Shown here: piece by piece, positions 1-6,369 of the stretch
Layout of the letters: the number at the start of each line of letters is the position of its first letter
How positions within the stretch are numbered: the first letter of the stretch is position 1
From: Acidimicrobiia bacterium
GTDB lineage: Bacteria > Actinomycetota > Acidimicrobiia > IMCC26256 > JAENVU01
Direction: 5' to 3'
Length of the DNA: 10,297 bases
NCBI GenBank assembly: GCA_017882945.1
Contig: JADGON010000391.1
Span: 1-10,297 of the forward strand
Notes under the pieces: model-generated
Database searches by the model: none
Seen by the model: only the letters and a program-made list of their open reading frames with translations
What the model was told of the DNA's origin: nothing
Translations under genes and position numbers: made by a program

Positions 1-57
1 CAGATCGTCGCCGCCACGCTCGGCCGCCCCCCGCGAAGCGCCTCGTCAGGCGACTGA
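1..57 (+). CDS. Possible 3' end of a truncated gene, function unknown
   Basis: Reading frame 1 on the plus strand is open from the first base and ends at a TGA at 55-57, giving 18 residues that end in RSASSGD. Third positions are nearly all G or C, as in the real genes here. The stop lies 4 nt from the convergent stop of the VOC gene, a tight spacing typical of this window. The fragment is too short to assign a family, and the other two plus-strand frames are also open in this stretch, so this is only a plausible gene tail. Confidence 0.3.
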   Translation, partial: QIVAATLGRPPRSASSGD

Positions 58-61
58 GACC

Positions 62-826
62 TCAGCGCGAGCAGAGCAGGAGCGGCGCGCCACTCAGGTC
101 CCGCGTCTCCGTCGCGCCGTCGTGCTCGCCCTCGAGGCGCAGGAACCCCGGTGGGGCACCGGGGTGCAGCTCGAGGCGCACGCACCCCGACCCGGGCCAT
201 GCGAGCTCCACGGCGTCGCCGTCTTCGCTGACCACCTCACCGTCGAGCAGACCGGCGAAGAACCCGACCGCGGCCGGTAGGGACGGCGTGGACATGACGA
301 CGCGCCGGAGCCGGCACACCGGCTCTGCCCGGGGCGGTGGCGCCGGCCACCACTCCGGCTCGAAGAACGCATTCCCCGCGACCGCCTCCTTGACCAGCTC
401 GGGCGTTCCCGGGTGGTCGGGGTGCACCTGCGCGAGCTGGACCACGGTGCCGTGTGCCTCTCGGGGCTGGAGGAAGGCTTCCTTCCAGAACGGGTCGCGG
501 AGATCGACGTTGACCGGTTGGAACCCGGCGTTGCGGACGCGTTCGAGGGTGGCCGCCAGGTCGGGGACCTTGAACGTGAGGTGGTGCTGCCCGGGTCCGT
601 GCCTGGCCAGGAACCGGGCCAGGAAGTCGTTCTGCTGCGGCTCCCAGTCGACGAGAAGCTCGACCGTCATGCCCTCGGCACCTTCGCCGAGGCGCACCTG
701 CACCCACCGGAACCCGTAGCCGTTGCCGCCCGAGAAGATCGTGCCGCCGAGGTCGCCGACGACGGTGGCGAGCGCGGCCTGGATGTCCGTCGTCGCAATC
801 GCGACGTGGTCGAAGTCGATCGGCAT
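62..826 (-). CDS. VOC superfamily protein (glyoxalase/bleomycin-resistance/dioxygenase fold)
   Basis: 254-residue cytoplasmic protein of the vicinal-oxygen-chelate superfamily, which includes methylmalonyl-CoA epimerases, glyoxalases and extradiol dioxygenases. Residues 4-133 form the first VOC unit. FDHVAIAT opens the first strand (H7), VELL carries E56, QHHLTF carries H82, and GTVVQLAQ ends the fourth module with Q130 where epimerases usually have Glu; these are the likely metal ligands. A third beta-alpha-beta-like module follows after a Trp/Pro-rich linker (about 172-235, beginning CRLRRVVMSTPSL), so it has more than one VOC unit but no obvious complete second one. I chose the ATG at 826 because the domain begins at once. 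A TTG at 841 would add five residues and sit directly against a hairpin. It is the last gene of the minus-strand unit, 43 nt after the PAP2 gene. Substrate unknown. Confidence 0.85.
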   Translation of the reverse strand: MPIDFDHVAIATTDIQAALATVVGDLGGTIFSGGNGYGFRWVQVRLGEGAEGMTVELLVDWEPQQNDFLARFLARHGPGQHHLTFKVPDLAATLERVRNAGFQPVNVDLRDPFWKEAFLQPREAHGTVVQLAQVHPDHPGTPELVKEAVAGNAFFEPEWWPAPPPRAEPVCRLRRVVMSTPSLPAAVGFFAGLLDGEVVSEDGDAVELAWPGSGCVRLELHPGAPPGFLRLEGEHDGATETRDLSGAPLLLCSR

Positions 827-841
827 GGGCCTGAGACTCAA

Positions 842-858
842 CCGGGCGGCACGCCCGG
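842..858. other. Small inverted repeat between PAP2 and VOC genes
   Basis: A perfect 7-bp GC inverted repeat (ccgggcg / cgcccgg) with a 3-nt loop lies in the 43-nt gap between the PAP2 stop and the VOC start. There is no T-tract after it in the direction of transcription, so it is at best a weak attenuator or an mRNA processing/stability hairpin. It makes the TTG at 841 an unlikely start because the ribosome site would be inside the stem. Confidence 0.4.
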
Positions 859-869
859 GGCAAGTCGAG

Positions 870-1706
870 TCAGGTCGTCGGCACGGGTTCCGGAGTGGTC
901 GCAGAACCTCGACCGGCGCGCGTGAAGAGCCGGGCGGCGACGTAGCCGATGCCGAAGATCATGAACCCACCGACGGCGTCGAGGAAGTAGTGGTTGGCGG
1001 TGATCACGATCACGGTCACCGTCATGGCCGGGTAGGCGGCCGCGAGCCACTTCGCCCACGTGTGCTTCAACCGCGGTACCAGCGCGCACGCGCACCAGAG
1101 CGCCCAGGCGCAGTGCACGCTCGGCATCGCCGCGAACTGGTTCGAGATGCTCTTCATCGCGCCGGAGTTGAACGTCCAGAAGGCCGGGTCGTTCTCGAGC
1201 GTGTCGACGAAGTGGTAGCGGATACCGGGGTGGAGGTGCAGGTACATGTGCGCGTCGAGCAGGCGCGGCGGCATGAGTGGCCAGAAGCGGAAGCCGATGA
1301 GCGCGATCAAGGTCGCGACTCCGAGCGTGTTGCGCCAGCGCGGGTAGTCGTTCGGCCACTTTCGGAACAGGTAGACACCGACGCCGATGGTCACGATGAA
1401 GTGCAGCGAGCCGTAGAAGTAGTTCGCCGCGATGATGAGGGGCTTGAAGTGCAACGCCCAGTCGTTGAGGGTCTGCTCGTGATTGATGCCGAGCGTCCGC
1501 TGCCAGCCCATCAGCTGCTTCGCGTGTTCGTACGCGTCGGCCGCGTGCGTGGCGCCCACGTTCCGGATCGTGGAGTACACGACGTAGAAGATCAGGATCG
1601 CCAGGATCTCGGCCCACCAGTAGATGACGTGGCCGTCGCGCAAGACGCTGGCCCCCCACAGCTTGCGGTGACGGCCCGCCGCTCGATCCTCGGTGCGCGT
1701 GCTCAC
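870..1706 (-). CDS. PAP2 superfamily membrane phosphatase/phosphotransferase (PAP2_3, Ipt1/Aur1-like)
   Basis: 278-residue polytopic membrane protein of the type-2 phosphatidic-acid phosphatase superfamily. The signature is split as expected: MPPRLL at 145-150, AMPSVHCAWAL with the catalytic-site His198, and ANHYFLDAVGG with the nucleophilic His239 and supporting Asp243. The MPPR segment and spacing favour the inositolphosphotransferase-like branch (PAP2_3) over the classical KxxxxxxRP phosphatases; I do not see a canonical first KxxxxxxRP motif. Hydrophobic helices lie near 30-47, 90-114, 127-144, 195-210, 217-238 and 244-262. These enzymes hydrolyse or transfer lipid phosphates such as polyprenyl diphosphate, phosphatidic acid or phosphoinositol; the substrate here is not determinable. 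The start is a GTG whose first bases form the GTGA overlap with the stop of the upstream membrane gene, which implies translational coupling. Confidence 0.88.
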   Translation of the reverse strand: MSTRTEDRAAGRHRKLWGASVLRDGHVIYWWAEILAILIFYVVYSTIRNVGATHAADAYEHAKQLMGWQRTLGINHEQTLNDWALHFKPLIIAANYFYGSLHFIVTIGVGVYLFRKWPNDYPRWRNTLGVATLIALIGFRFWPLMPPRLLDAHMYLHLHPGIRYHFVDTLENDPAFWTFNSGAMKSISNQFAAMPSVHCAWALWCACALVPRLKHTWAKWLAAAYPAMTVTVIVITANHYFLDAVGGFMIFGIGYVAARLFTRAGRGSATTPEPVPTT

Positions 1707-2701
1707 GTCTTCGATCCGGCGCCCATCGCAGTCTGATGGCGGTTGCCGACCGCGAAGGCAGGAGCTCCGAGGAAGCTCACGAGCAGCATGGTCAGGTACC
1801 AGAGCAGGCCGATGCCGATCGCCTGACCGTTCGGGATCCCGAGCGGGTGGAGCAGCAGCACGAACATTCCCTCACGCACGCCGAGCCCGCTCAGAGAGAT
1901 CGGGATGACTTGGGCCATCGCCACGACCGGGACGAACGCGATCACCGCACCGACGGGGACGGGTGCCCCGATGGTGAGGATGACGAAACCGACGGTGAGC
2001 ACGACGGACACCTGGTAGATCATCGCGGTCCCGAGCACCGCGAGCGCGGCTCTTGGCTCCCTCCGGAGCTGCGCGACGCCGACGTGGGTCGCGCCGATGA
2101 ACCGCATCCAGTTCTCGTGGTGCTCGAAGCGGCCGGCCATCCGCGGGTGCGCGGCCAGGAGCAGGATCGCGGCGAGCGCCGCGAGTGCGATCCCGGAGAC
2201 GAGGATCGCGACCCAGGCCGTGTTCGATTCGAGCAACGACGGATCGACCATGAAGCCGAAGAAGCAGAGCACCGGGAGCGCCAGGAAGCCGCTGAGCCGC
2301 TCGAGCGCTACCGCGGCGAAGGCGGTCTCGCTCGAGCCGATGTTCTTGGCCGACCGGCTGATCCGGAGCACGTCGCCGCCGATGGTGGACGGGAGGACGT
2401 TGCCGACGAACTGGCCCGCGAAGTAGTGGCCGGTGAGCGCTCGGAGCGGCACCACCGCGCCGAACGCGAGGAGCACTCGCTGCCAGCGCCACGCGGAGAG
2501 CACGATGCCGATCGTGGCCAGGAGCACGGCGGCGGCGAAGAACGCCAGGGTCGAGAGGTGGCGGTGCTTCGGGAGCGCGCTGTCGAAGTCGACCTTGGTG
2601 ACCAGCACGGCCAGCAGCACGGCGCTGACGACCATCCGGATGCCGAGCGCCCAGCGGGCCCGGCGCGTAGGCGCGGGCTGTTCCGACTCTTCCGGCGCCA
2701 T
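1703..2701 (-). CDS. Lysylphosphatidylglycerol synthase transmembrane-domain (flippase-like) protein
   Basis: 332-residue integral membrane protein matching the membrane half of MprF/lysyl-PG synthases (family PF03706, formerly UPF0104), without the cytoplasmic aminoacyl-transferase domain. Diagnostic segments are NVLPSTIGGDVLR (101-113), ALERLSG (132-138) and PISLSGLGVREG (267-278). About eight hydrophobic segments span residues 19-36 to 318, and a short charged N-terminus (EESEQ...RRAR) is probably cytoplasmic. The MprF N-terminal domain flips aminoacylated lipid, and stand-alone homologues often accompany lipid-linked sugar pathways; the cargo here is unknown. It overlaps the PAP2 gene by 4 bp, suggesting a shared role in lipid or lipid-carrier handling. 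The ATG at 2701 has a TAGGCT box 6 nt upstream and no room for a leader, so the mRNA is probably leaderless. Confidence 0.87.
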   Translation of the reverse strand: MAPEESEQPAPTRRARWALGIRMVVSAVLLAVLVTKVDFDSALPKHRHLSTLAFFAAAVLLATIGIVLSAWRWQRVLLAFGAVVPLRALTGHYFAGQFVGNVLPSTIGGDVLRISRSAKNIGSSETAFAAVALERLSGFLALPVLCFFGFMVDPSLLESNTAWVAILVSGIALAALAAILLLAAHPRMAGRFEHHENWMRFIGATHVGVAQLRREPRAALAVLGTAMIYQVSVVLTVGFVILTIGAPVPVGAVIAFVPVVAMAQVIPISLSGLGVREGMFVLLLHPLGIPNGQAIGIGLLWYLTMLLVSFLGAPAFAVGNRHQTAMGAGSKT

Positions 2702-2702
2702 C

Positions 2703-2717
2703 CCCGTAGCCTACGGG
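2703..2717. repeat. 15-bp odd palindrome covering the divergent promoter
   Basis: Two 7-bp arms (cccgtag and ctacggg) flank a single central C, directly upstream of the minus-strand ATG at 2701. The central TAGCCTA doubles as a -10 element on both strands. The full arm symmetry extends beyond the promoter hexamer, so a dimeric regulator site is also possible. Confidence 0.5.
2707..2713. promoter_or_regulatory. Predicted bidirectional -10 element (TANNNTA)
   Basis: The heptamer reads TAGCCT on the plus strand (2707-2712) and TAGGCT on the minus strand (2713 down to 2708). On the minus strand the box ends 6 nt before the ATG at 2701, so transcription would start at or next to the A of the start codon. 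On the plus strand the start would fall near 2719, leaving a leader of about 80 nt before the hydrolase. No convincing -35 is visible on either side. Symmetric -10 boxes driving divergent transcription are known in bacteria; their use here is inferred. Confidence 0.55.
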
Positions 2718-2789
2718 CTGGGCCCTGTTGGCCGGGAGCCGCCCGGTCGGCCACGATGGTCACCGACGGGGAGCCACGGGGTCACCAGC

Positions 2790-2796
2790 GAGGGGG
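2790..2796 (+). promoter_or_regulatory. Ribosome binding site deciding the hydrolase start
   Basis: The purine run GAGGGGG ends 5 nt before the ATG at 2802. The reading frame is open for another 369 nt upstream, so this site and the start of the conserved fold together fix the start at 2802. Confidence 0.65.
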
Positions 2797-2801
2797 TCGG
2801 C

Positions 2802-3632
2802 ATGAGGGTCCTCACCGACGACGGAGTCGGGATCGAGATCACCGAGCAGGGCTCCGGCGCGACGCTCGTGCTCGTGCACGGGTTCGGCGGGGCCAAGGAA
2901 GACTTCGCCGACCAGGTCGATGCGCTGGCCGCCCGCCATCACGTCGTCACGTTCGATCATCGAGGTCACGGCGAGAGCGATTCGCCGCCCGAGGCCGCTT
3001 CGTACTCGCTCGATCGCCTGATGCTCGACACGGTGGCGGTCGCGGATGCGGTCGGCGCGGAGCAGTTCCGGCTCCTCGGTCACTCGATGGGCGGGATGGT
3101 CGCCCGCCGGCTGGTGCTCGCGCATCCGGGCCGGGTCGAAGGCTTGATCCTGATGGACACCTCGCCCGGGCCGGTCCCGGGCCTCGACGGCGAGCTGATC
3201 GAGATGGCCGCGGTGATCGCGCTCAACGAGGGGATGACGGAGCTGAAGCGGATCATGGACGCGTTCCAGCCGCTCGGCACACCGGCGTACGAGAAGATGA
3301 TGGCGGAGCGCCCGGACTACGTGGAGTTCAACGACCGGAAGTGGGAGTCGCTCTCCGGGGTCATGTGGGCCACGCTCGCCCGTGAGATCCGGGACCAGCC
3401 TGACGAGCTTGCGGCGCTCGCTGCACTGACGTGCCCGGCGCTCGTCATGGTCGGCGCGCAGGACGAGCCGTTCCTGCGGGTGTCGCGCGAGACCGCGGAG
3501 ACGATCCCGAGCGCGCAGCTCGTGGTCATTCCCGACGCGGGTCACTCGCCCCAGTTCGAGAACCCGGGCGCCTGGCTGCACGCGGTCGAGCGGTTCCTCG
3601 ACGCCCAGCTCCGCGAGTCCCCGGCCGCCTGA
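2802..3632 (+). CDS. Alpha/beta-fold hydrolase
   Basis: 276-residue soluble serine hydrolase of the alpha/beta-hydrolase_1 type. The oxyanion-hole HGFGG starts at 26, FDHRGHGES (51-59) follows strand 4, and the nucleophile elbow GHSMGG carries Ser95. Asp221 (in GAQDEP) is the likely acid and His248 (in DAGHSP) completes the triad. A helical cap lies about 130-200. Size and motif order suit esterases, C-C bond hydrolases (MhpC/BphD type), MenH-like enzymes or 3-oxoadipate enol-lactonase relatives; sequence alone does not separate these. The stop lies 5 nt before the GTG of the ThDP gene, so the two are almost certainly co-transcribed and coupled. Homology to the fold starts right after the chosen ATG. 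Confidence 0.9.
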   Translation: MRVLTDDGVGIEITEQGSGATLVLVHGFGGAKEDFADQVDALAARHHVVTFDHRGHGESDSPPEAASYSLDRLMLDTVAVADAVGAEQFRLLGHSMGGMVARRLVLAHPGRVEGLILMDTSPGPVPGLDGELIEMAAVIALNEGMTELKRIMDAFQPLGTPAYEKMMAERPDYVEFNDRKWESLSGVMWATLAREIRDQPDELAALAALTCPALVMVGAQDEPFLRVSRETAETIPSAQLVVIPDAGHSPQFENPGAWLHAVERFLDAQLRESPAA

Positions 3633-3637
3633 CCGGC

Positions 3638-5266
3638 GTGACGGCGGAAGTTCTCGGCTCCGGGGGACGGCTCGCGGCCGAGGTCCTTGGTCGGCACGAC
3701 GTCGACACCGTCTTCACGCTCTCGGGCGGGCACCTGTTCCCCTTCTACGACGGGTGCGTGCAGACCGACATCCGGCTCGTCGACGTCCGCCACGAGCAGA
3801 CCGCGACGTTCGCCGCCGAAGGATGGGCCAAGGTCACGCGCCGGGTCGGCGTCTGCGCGCTCACCGCAGGACCGGGTGTGACGAACGGGGTCAGCGCACT
3901 CACCGCGGCACAGCTGAGCGGGTCGCCCGTCTTCGCGATCGGCGGGCGCGCGCCCGCGGAGCGCTGGGGGTCGGGATCGCTGCAGGAGCTGGATCCCGTC
4001 CCCATTCTCACTCCGGTGGTGAAGCACGCGGCGACCGCTCCCACGACCGAGGCGATACCGGCCACGTTCGACACCGCGCTCCGGGCCGCGCGCACTCCGC
4101 ATCGCGGCCCGACGTTCGTGGACGTTGCCCTCGACGTCTTCGTCAACGGCGCGATGGCCACGGTGCCCGACGCGCCGGGACCTGAGGAGCTCGTCGGTGA
4201 CGAGCCGAATCCCGAAGCCGTCGCGAAGATCGCGCGGCTCGTGCGCGAGGCGGAGCACCCCGTCCTCGTCGCCGGCGGCGACGTGTACTGGGACCGGGCC
4301 GAGGTCCCGTTGCGCGGCTGGGCGGAGTCGGCCCGGCTTCCGGTGTTCGCCAACGGGATGGGGCGCGGCACCGTGCCGGCGGATCACGAGCTGGCGTTCG
4401 CGCGGGCGCGCTCGCTCGCCTTGCGCGAGGCGGATCTGGTGATTGTCGCCGGCACGCCGCTCGACTTCCGGCTCGGGTTCGGCGTCTTCGGTGACGCGCG
4501 TGTCGTGCACATCTGTGATGCACCCGAGCGCGTCGCGCGCCACGCGCCCTTGGCCGCGGCGAGCGCGGGCGACCTCGGCCGGACGTTCACCGCCCTCACC
4601 GACGCCGTCGCAGGTGGAGCGCACGACGACTGGATCGAGATGCTCCGAGCCGAGGAGCGCGCGCGTCGCGCAGTGGACGCCGAGGGACTGTACGCGGCGA
4701 CCACGCCGATCAAGCCGCGGCGAATCTACGGCGAGCTGCGCACCCGGCTCGCGCGCGACGCGATCGTGATCGGCGACGGTGGCGACTTCGTGTCGTACGC
4801 CGGCCAGCTCATCGACAGCTACGAGCCCGGCTGCTTCCTCGATCCCGGTCCGTTCGGTTGTCTCGGGATGGGGCCGGGCTACGCGCTGGCCGCGGGCATC
4901 GCCCACCCCGGTCGCCAGATCGTTCTCCTGCTCGGTGACGGCGCGATCGGGTTCTCGCTCGGAGACCTCGACACGCTGGTGCGGTTCGGGATCGACGTGG
5001 TGATGATCGTCGGGAACAACGGCATCTGGGGCCTGGAGAAGCACCCGATGGAGTTCTTCTTCGGTTACTCGGTCGTGGCGGAGCTCCGGCCGGGGACCCG
5101 GTATGACCTCGTGCTCGAGGCCCTGGGCGGGCACGGTGAGCTGGTCGAGGAGCCCGAAGATCTCGGTCCGGCCCTGGACCGTGCCTTCGCCACCAAGGGC
5201 CCGTCGCTCGTGAACGTCCTCACGGATCCGGCTGACGCGTACCCCCGGTCGAGCAACCTCGGCTGA
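3638..5266 (+). CDS. ilvG: Thiamine-diphosphate-dependent enzyme, acetolactate synthase-like (IlvG type)
   Basis: 542-residue member of the acetolactate synthase/benzoylformate decarboxylase ThDP family with all three domains. The N-terminal PYR domain has TVFTLSGGHLFPFYDGC and RHEQTATFAAEGW, with Glu53 as the cofactor-activating residue. The central domain spans about 190-330. The C-terminal PP domain has the Mg/ThDP motif GDG at 433-435 running to NNGIWGLEKHPME (460-472). From memory, SGGHLF, GNNGIWGLEKHPME and VVAELRPGTRYD closely resemble mycobacterial IlvG. No small regulatory subunit (IlvN) is adjacent, so a role in valine/isoleucine synthesis is uncertain; a 2-keto-acid decarboxylase, lyase or ligase is equally possible. 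The GTG at 3638 is the first start that keeps the conserved N-terminus; it has no clear Shine-Dalgarno site and probably relies on coupling to the hydrolase. Confidence 0.85.
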   Translation: MTAEVLGSGGRLAAEVLGRHDVDTVFTLSGGHLFPFYDGCVQTDIRLVDVRHEQTATFAAEGWAKVTRRVGVCALTAGPGVTNGVSALTAAQLSGSPVFAIGGRAPAERWGSGSLQELDPVPILTPVVKHAATAPTTEAIPATFDTALRAARTPHRGPTFVDVALDVFVNGAMATVPDAPGPEELVGDEPNPEAVAKIARLVREAEHPVLVAGGDVYWDRAEVPLRGWAESARLPVFANGMGRGTVPADHELAFARARSLALREADLVIVAGTPLDFRLGFGVFGDARVVHICDAPERVARHAPLAAASAGDLGRTFTALTDAVAGGAHDDWIEMLRAEERARRAVDAEGLYAATTPIKPRRIYGELRTRLARDAIVIGDGGDFVSYAGQLIDSYEPGCFLDPGPFGCLGMGPGYALAAGIAHPGRQIVLLLGDGAIGFSLGDLDTLVRFGIDVVMIVGNNGIWGLEKHPMEFFFGYSVVAELRPGTRYDLVLEALGGHGELVEEPEDLGPALDRAFATKGPSLVNVLTDPADAYPRSSNLG

Positions 5267-5956
5267 CTACCGCTCGGAGACGGAGCAGACCTTCCAGTCG
5301 CCGCTTTCCTTGCGGAGCCCCACTCGCGCGTCGTATGAGGACCCACCCCGCTCGACCGTGCCGGTGACGGTCGCGATGCTGTTCTCGATGTGGAAGCTGT
5401 GGAAGTCGTAGGAGCTGATGCGCCCCTTCGACTGGTTGTCGCTCCGCTGGATGTCGATGAAGTCGGACTGCGAGATCCGCCGCTGCAACGGGGAGCACAG
5501 CTGGCCGTATGCCGCGACGTACCTTCCGTCGCGCACGTCGGCGTAGTAGTCGTTCGTCGTCTGTACCGGTCCGGTGAGCAGCTTCACCGCGAAGACGATT
5601 ACCACGACCAGGCTCGCGAGGAACACGAGCAGCGTGGGGATCAGGATCCACAACCAGGTCAGCCGGCGCTTCCTGGGTGCAGGTCCGGGCTGGTTCCAGC
5701 CGCCCCCGGGTGGTTCGGGAGGGACGGGGCCGCCGGGGGGAGGCGAGCCCCACGCCGGCGGTGCTGCGCCCCACGCGGGTTGCTGGGAGGTCGGGGGAGC
5801 CGGCGCGACCGGTGGCGGGGCGACCGGTGGCGGGGCCACTGGGGGAGCCGGTGGTGGCGGCGGAGGAGTCGACGGCGGGGGCGTGGGGCTGGCCCAACCC
5901 GGCTGCTCGGGATCCGGCTCGGAACCGGGGTCGGTGGGGTTCCCAGGATCGCCCAT
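5267..5956 (-). CDS. Proline-rich single-pass membrane protein with extracytoplasmic NTF2-like (DUF4878-like) domain
   Basis: 229 residues in three parts. Residues 1-97 are low-complexity and rich in Pro, Gly and Ala, with an APPPV repeat near 41-55. A basic RKRR (95-98) precedes one transmembrane helix (about 100-127), consistent with the Pro-rich tail inside the cell. Residues 131-227 look like a small alpha+beta domain (TNDYYADVRDGRYVAAYGQL ... GDWKVCSV), the pattern of NTF2-like DUF4878-type domains common in actinomycete membrane proteins; this is family resemblance, not a proven match. Cys154 and Cys224 could form a disulfide outside the cell. Function unknown. A TACCCT box lies 7 nt before the ATG, suggesting its own leaderless transcript despite being 21 nt behind the thioesterase gene. 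Its stop abuts the ThDP gene's stop with no spacer. Confidence 0.85.
   Translation of the reverse strand: MGDPGNPTDPGSEPDPEQPGWASPTPPPSTPPPPPPAPPVAPPPVAPPPVAPAPPTSQQPAWGAAPPAWGSPPPGGPVPPEPPGGGWNQPGPAPRKRRLTWLWILIPTLLVFLASLVVVIVFAVKLLTGPVQTTNDYYADVRDGRYVAAYGQLCSPLQRRISQSDFIDIQRSDNQSKGRISSYDFHSFHIENSIATVTGTVERGGSSYDARVGLRKESGDWKVCSVSER
5806..5835. repeat. Two perfect 15-bp tandem repeats in the Pro-rich coding region
   Basis: The unit cgaccggtggcgggg occurs twice in a row, with a degenerate third copy at 5836-5850. In the coding frame each copy adds five residues (APPPV register) to the cytoplasmic tail of the membrane protein. Copy number could vary between strains by slippage without breaking the frame. 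Confidence 0.85.
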
Positions 5957-5963
5957 GATGTCG

Positions 5964-5969
5964 AGGGTA
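5964..5969 (-). promoter_or_regulatory. Predicted leaderless -10 box (TACCCT) for the Pro-rich membrane protein
   Basis: On the minus strand TACCCT is followed by 7 nt and then the ATG at 5956, the spacing at which transcription starts on the start codon itself. It sits in the 21-nt gap after the thioesterase stop. No -35 and no Shine-Dalgarno sequence are apparent. Confidence 0.5.
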
Positions 5970-5977
5970 CCGGTGGA

Positions 5978-6364
5978 TCAGGCGGCGCCGGCGGCTTTCC
6001 CGAGGAAGCGGGACCGCTCGACCACCACGCGGGTGATCCGCCCGGCCGCCACGAGCCCGTCGCGGTGCTTCACCGACACCCGGAACGTCAGCCGCCGCCC
6101 CTCGACCGACTCGAGCACCGCCTCGGCCAGGACCTCGTCGCCGATGGGAACCGGAGCGAGATGGTCGAGCTGCACCCGGTAGCCGACGGTCGTCTGCCCT
6201 TCATCGACGTGGCCCTCCAACGCCTTCACGGTCGCCCGTTCGGCGAGGAGCGCGACTCTCGGGGTCGCCAGCACCGGGACGTCACCGCTGCCGAGCGCGA
6301 GCGCGGTATCGCCCTCGGCGACGGTCAGCGACGTCGATCCGACGAGTCCGGGTTCCAAGGGCAC
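5978..6364 (-). CDS. Hot-dog-fold thioesterase of the FlK (fluoroacetyl-CoA thioesterase-like) family
   Basis: 128-residue acyl-CoA thioesterase-like protein. Conserved segments are EGDTALALGSGDVPVLATP, GQTTVGYRVQLDH and GRRLTFRVSV. Thr34, Glu42 and His68 have the same spacing (8 and 26) as the known FlK triad Thr42/Glu50/His76, so the catalytic site looks intact. Family members act on varied short acyl-CoAs, and fluoroacetyl specificity cannot be inferred. The reading frame is open far upstream into the TldD region, so the start needs choosing. The GTG at 6364 gives the usual family length and lies 6 nt after a TATCGT -10 box, fitting a leaderless transcript. A GTG at 6400 would add 12 residues but would place the shared promoter inside the gene. 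Divergent from TldD. Confidence 0.82.
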   Translation of the reverse strand: MPLEPGLVGSTSLTVAEGDTALALGSGDVPVLATPRVALLAERATVKALEGHVDEGQTTVGYRVQLDHLAPVPIGDEVLAEAVLESVEGRRLTFRVSVKHRDGLVAAGRITRVVVERSRFLGKAAGAA

Positions 6365-6369
6365 CGGCG

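Noticed and set aside
2729..2753. Imperfect GC inverted repeat (tggccggg ... cccggtcggcca) considered as a riboswitch or attenuator
   Set aside because: The arms pair only with an unpaired bulge, and there is no known aptamer pattern, no following T-tract and no small upstream peptide with telling codons.
1736..3385. 549-codon plus-strand open frame antisense to the flippase-like gene and running into the hydrolase gene
   Set aside because: Its product is Arg/Asp/Glu/His-rich low-complexity sequence with no fold. Long stop-free antisense frames are expected from G/C third positions, and the minus-strand gene has clear family motifs.
3542..5134. 530-codon minus-strand open frame opposite the ThDP gene
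   Set aside because: It is a mirror of ilvG codon structure, with composition unlike a real protein and no motifs; the opposite strand encodes a complete ThDP enzyme.
5805..5870. Repeat-rich stretch considered as a CRISPR-like or regulatory repeat array
   Set aside because: There are only two perfect 15-bp units with no spacers, and they are in-frame codons of a proline-rich tail.
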